From assembly GCA_900491605.1 (NCBI GenBank), contig UESW01000129.1, forward strand, positions 16,564 through 80,563: a stretch of DNA of 64,000 nt. Reading direction: 5' to 3'. Origin of the DNA: Calamus simplicifolius (taxonomy: Eukaryota; Streptophyta; Magnoliopsida; Arecales; Arecaceae). Shown piece by piece: positions 62,862 to 64,000 of the stretch (position 1 is its first letter; each line of letters begins with the position of its first letter). The notes under the pieces are model-generated. The model saw only the letters and a program-made list of their open reading frames with translations. It did no database searches and was not told the origin of the DNA. A program made the position numbers and the translations under genes.

Positions 62862-64000
62862 TGATGGGGCACGAAAAAAAATTGGTGGAATGAGGGGATG
62901 GTGATGTGTTCTAAGTGATTACCACCCTTAATGAACATTTGAGCCCAAGCTATGGCTGAATTCATGCATGGGAGAAATGAAGAACATCAAACCGGAAGCA
63001 GAAATCTAAACACCCTTGTGCAAGCTTCTTTCAAAGAAATAAAAAGATTAGGATCTAAAGGTATGGAAACCTTCAAACTAAGTTAAGCCACCTTTAAAAC
63101 TTCAGATCTAAAGGACCAAGAGGTTTTTTTTTTTTTTCAACAATGAAGTAAGATCTTAAAGTGGAAGGGATGCACTCAACACTCAAAGAATTGAGGGTTG
63201 GTTGACAAGATCTACACTCCTTACTTAAGAACTCACCTTGGCACTTGATCCTTGACGTGGAGCCATCATCCTCAACTCTAACATCCTCAAGAGAACCTGC
63301 AAGTGATCAGAAGTAAGACCGTGGAGGCAAAGGAATTGAAGGAAATAAAAAAATCGAACAAGGAAAGGAAGGATTTGAAAAATTTTGCTGAGACTTGGGT
63401 AGCACTTGTCCTTCTTCCTGAAACTATTATGGAACCTTGGTAGAATGGTTTAGAGTAGCAAATTGGGCCTCTCACCCTCTCCCTCAAGGAGTGACCTAGA
63501 TCTAAGACTAGGGAAACACGAGCCTCAACTCAAACTAAGAGCATCTCACCCTCTTCATACTCAAAGATGAACAAGGCACTTGGCAAAAGAAATCAAATAA
63601 ACTTGATTTTATTTCTCAAACTTCATATCTACAAGAGGGAAAGCTTGGCCTATTTATAGGCCAAAGGACTTCCAGAAATTTCAGCCCAAAAAACTAAAAG
63701 ATCATAACAATCTAAGGATTAGTTATGATATAGCTAACTAATTACAATCAATCCCTAACAAATTTGGTTGCACAGCTTCCATGTGGCACCTCCTTAGTTT
63801 GCCATGTGTCATCATCAGATACCTCCATGTGTCCTCCAAGATTTGACTTCTAAGTTGCCATGTGTCATCATCAGATACCTCCATGTCCTCCAAGATTTGA
63901 CTTCCAAAGAAGAAGACTTGATAGCAGTGTTGACTCAAGGCAGGAAGTGTCGATACTTTGAGACTTGGCAGAAGTTGAAATTTTGCAGCATGAGTTGCCA
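62862..64000 (-). repeat. 5' LTR of element C (right copy), truncated by the window edge
   Basis: It is the counterpart of 55741-56850. Near 63780-63900 it contains two copies of a TTGCCATGTGTCATCATCAG-type phrase, followed by DNA not found in the left LTR. It runs past the window end. Confidence 0.88.

Larger units (their letters stand above)
55741..64000 (-). mobile_element. Ty3/gypsy retrotransposon C, coding-competent polyprotein, extends past the window
   Basis: A left LTR-like repeat begins TGATGGGGCATG at 55741 and a right copy TGATGGGGCACG at 62862. The first ~985 bp of each are near-identical. The polyprotein is on the minus strand, so the 5' LTR is the right one, cut by the window edge; a target duplication cannot be tested. 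The insertion is in element D, 348 bp beyond the start of D's antisense frame. Intact coding and similar LTRs point to a recent insertion. Confidence 0.9.

Overview
This is plant nuclear DNA. The evidence is spliced genes with GT-AG introns, a long P-type pentatricopeptide repeat (PPR) gene, a plant-type U2 snRNA gene with an upstream sequence element, a plastid psbA fragment, and dense nested LTR retrotransposons. The PPR gene is very GC-rich over its first ~400 bp and falls to AT-rich afterwards. Such 5'-3' GC gradients are typical of monocots, so a monocot is inferred (a palm-like genome would fit), but the species cannot be named from this window.

Layout. 1-198 is the end of a Ty1/copia LTR. 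545-1325 is a weakly supported two-exon gene remnant on the minus strand. 1326-9404 is a Ty3/gypsy element with ~2.47-kb LTRs, flanked by the 5-bp target duplication GGAAG; its interior is decayed. 9860-12388 is an intact PPR gene. 14083-14373 is a complete U2 snRNA transcription unit. 14924-24918 is a five-exon gene for a 285-residue two-pass membrane protein of unknown function. Its 5.5-kb second intron holds a decayed hAT transposon, and its third intron holds an inverted repeat enclosing a psbA fragment plus an apparently exact 223-bp tandem duplication.

24919-28742 is mostly featureless AT-rich DNA. 28748-44551 is a composite retrotransposon (element A, target duplication CTTTG). Its left LTR is split by a 9.6-kb Ty1/copia element (B, target duplication TCGAC, minus orientation) and its right LTR by a 1.09-kb non-autonomous hAT (target duplication CTTAGAGC). 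From ~45.3 kb to the end is a Tat-lineage Ty3/gypsy element (D). It has a broken gag-pol, a 136-bp tandem array and an antisense accessory reading frame with a candidate intron, and it is interrupted at 55740 by a young Ty3/gypsy element (C). C carries an uninterrupted 1477-codon polyprotein on the minus strand and runs off the right edge.

How the parts relate. Only three host loci are well supported: the PPR gene, U2 and the membrane-protein gene. All lie in 9.4-25 kb and read rightward. The rest is largely a layered record of insertions whose order can be read from target duplications. No clearly new biological system is demonstrated. The observations most worth checking are the psbA fragment inside an inverted repeat, the candidate intron in the antisense frame of the Tat element, the gypsy element with near-identical LTRs around a dead interior, and the non-coding composite element A.
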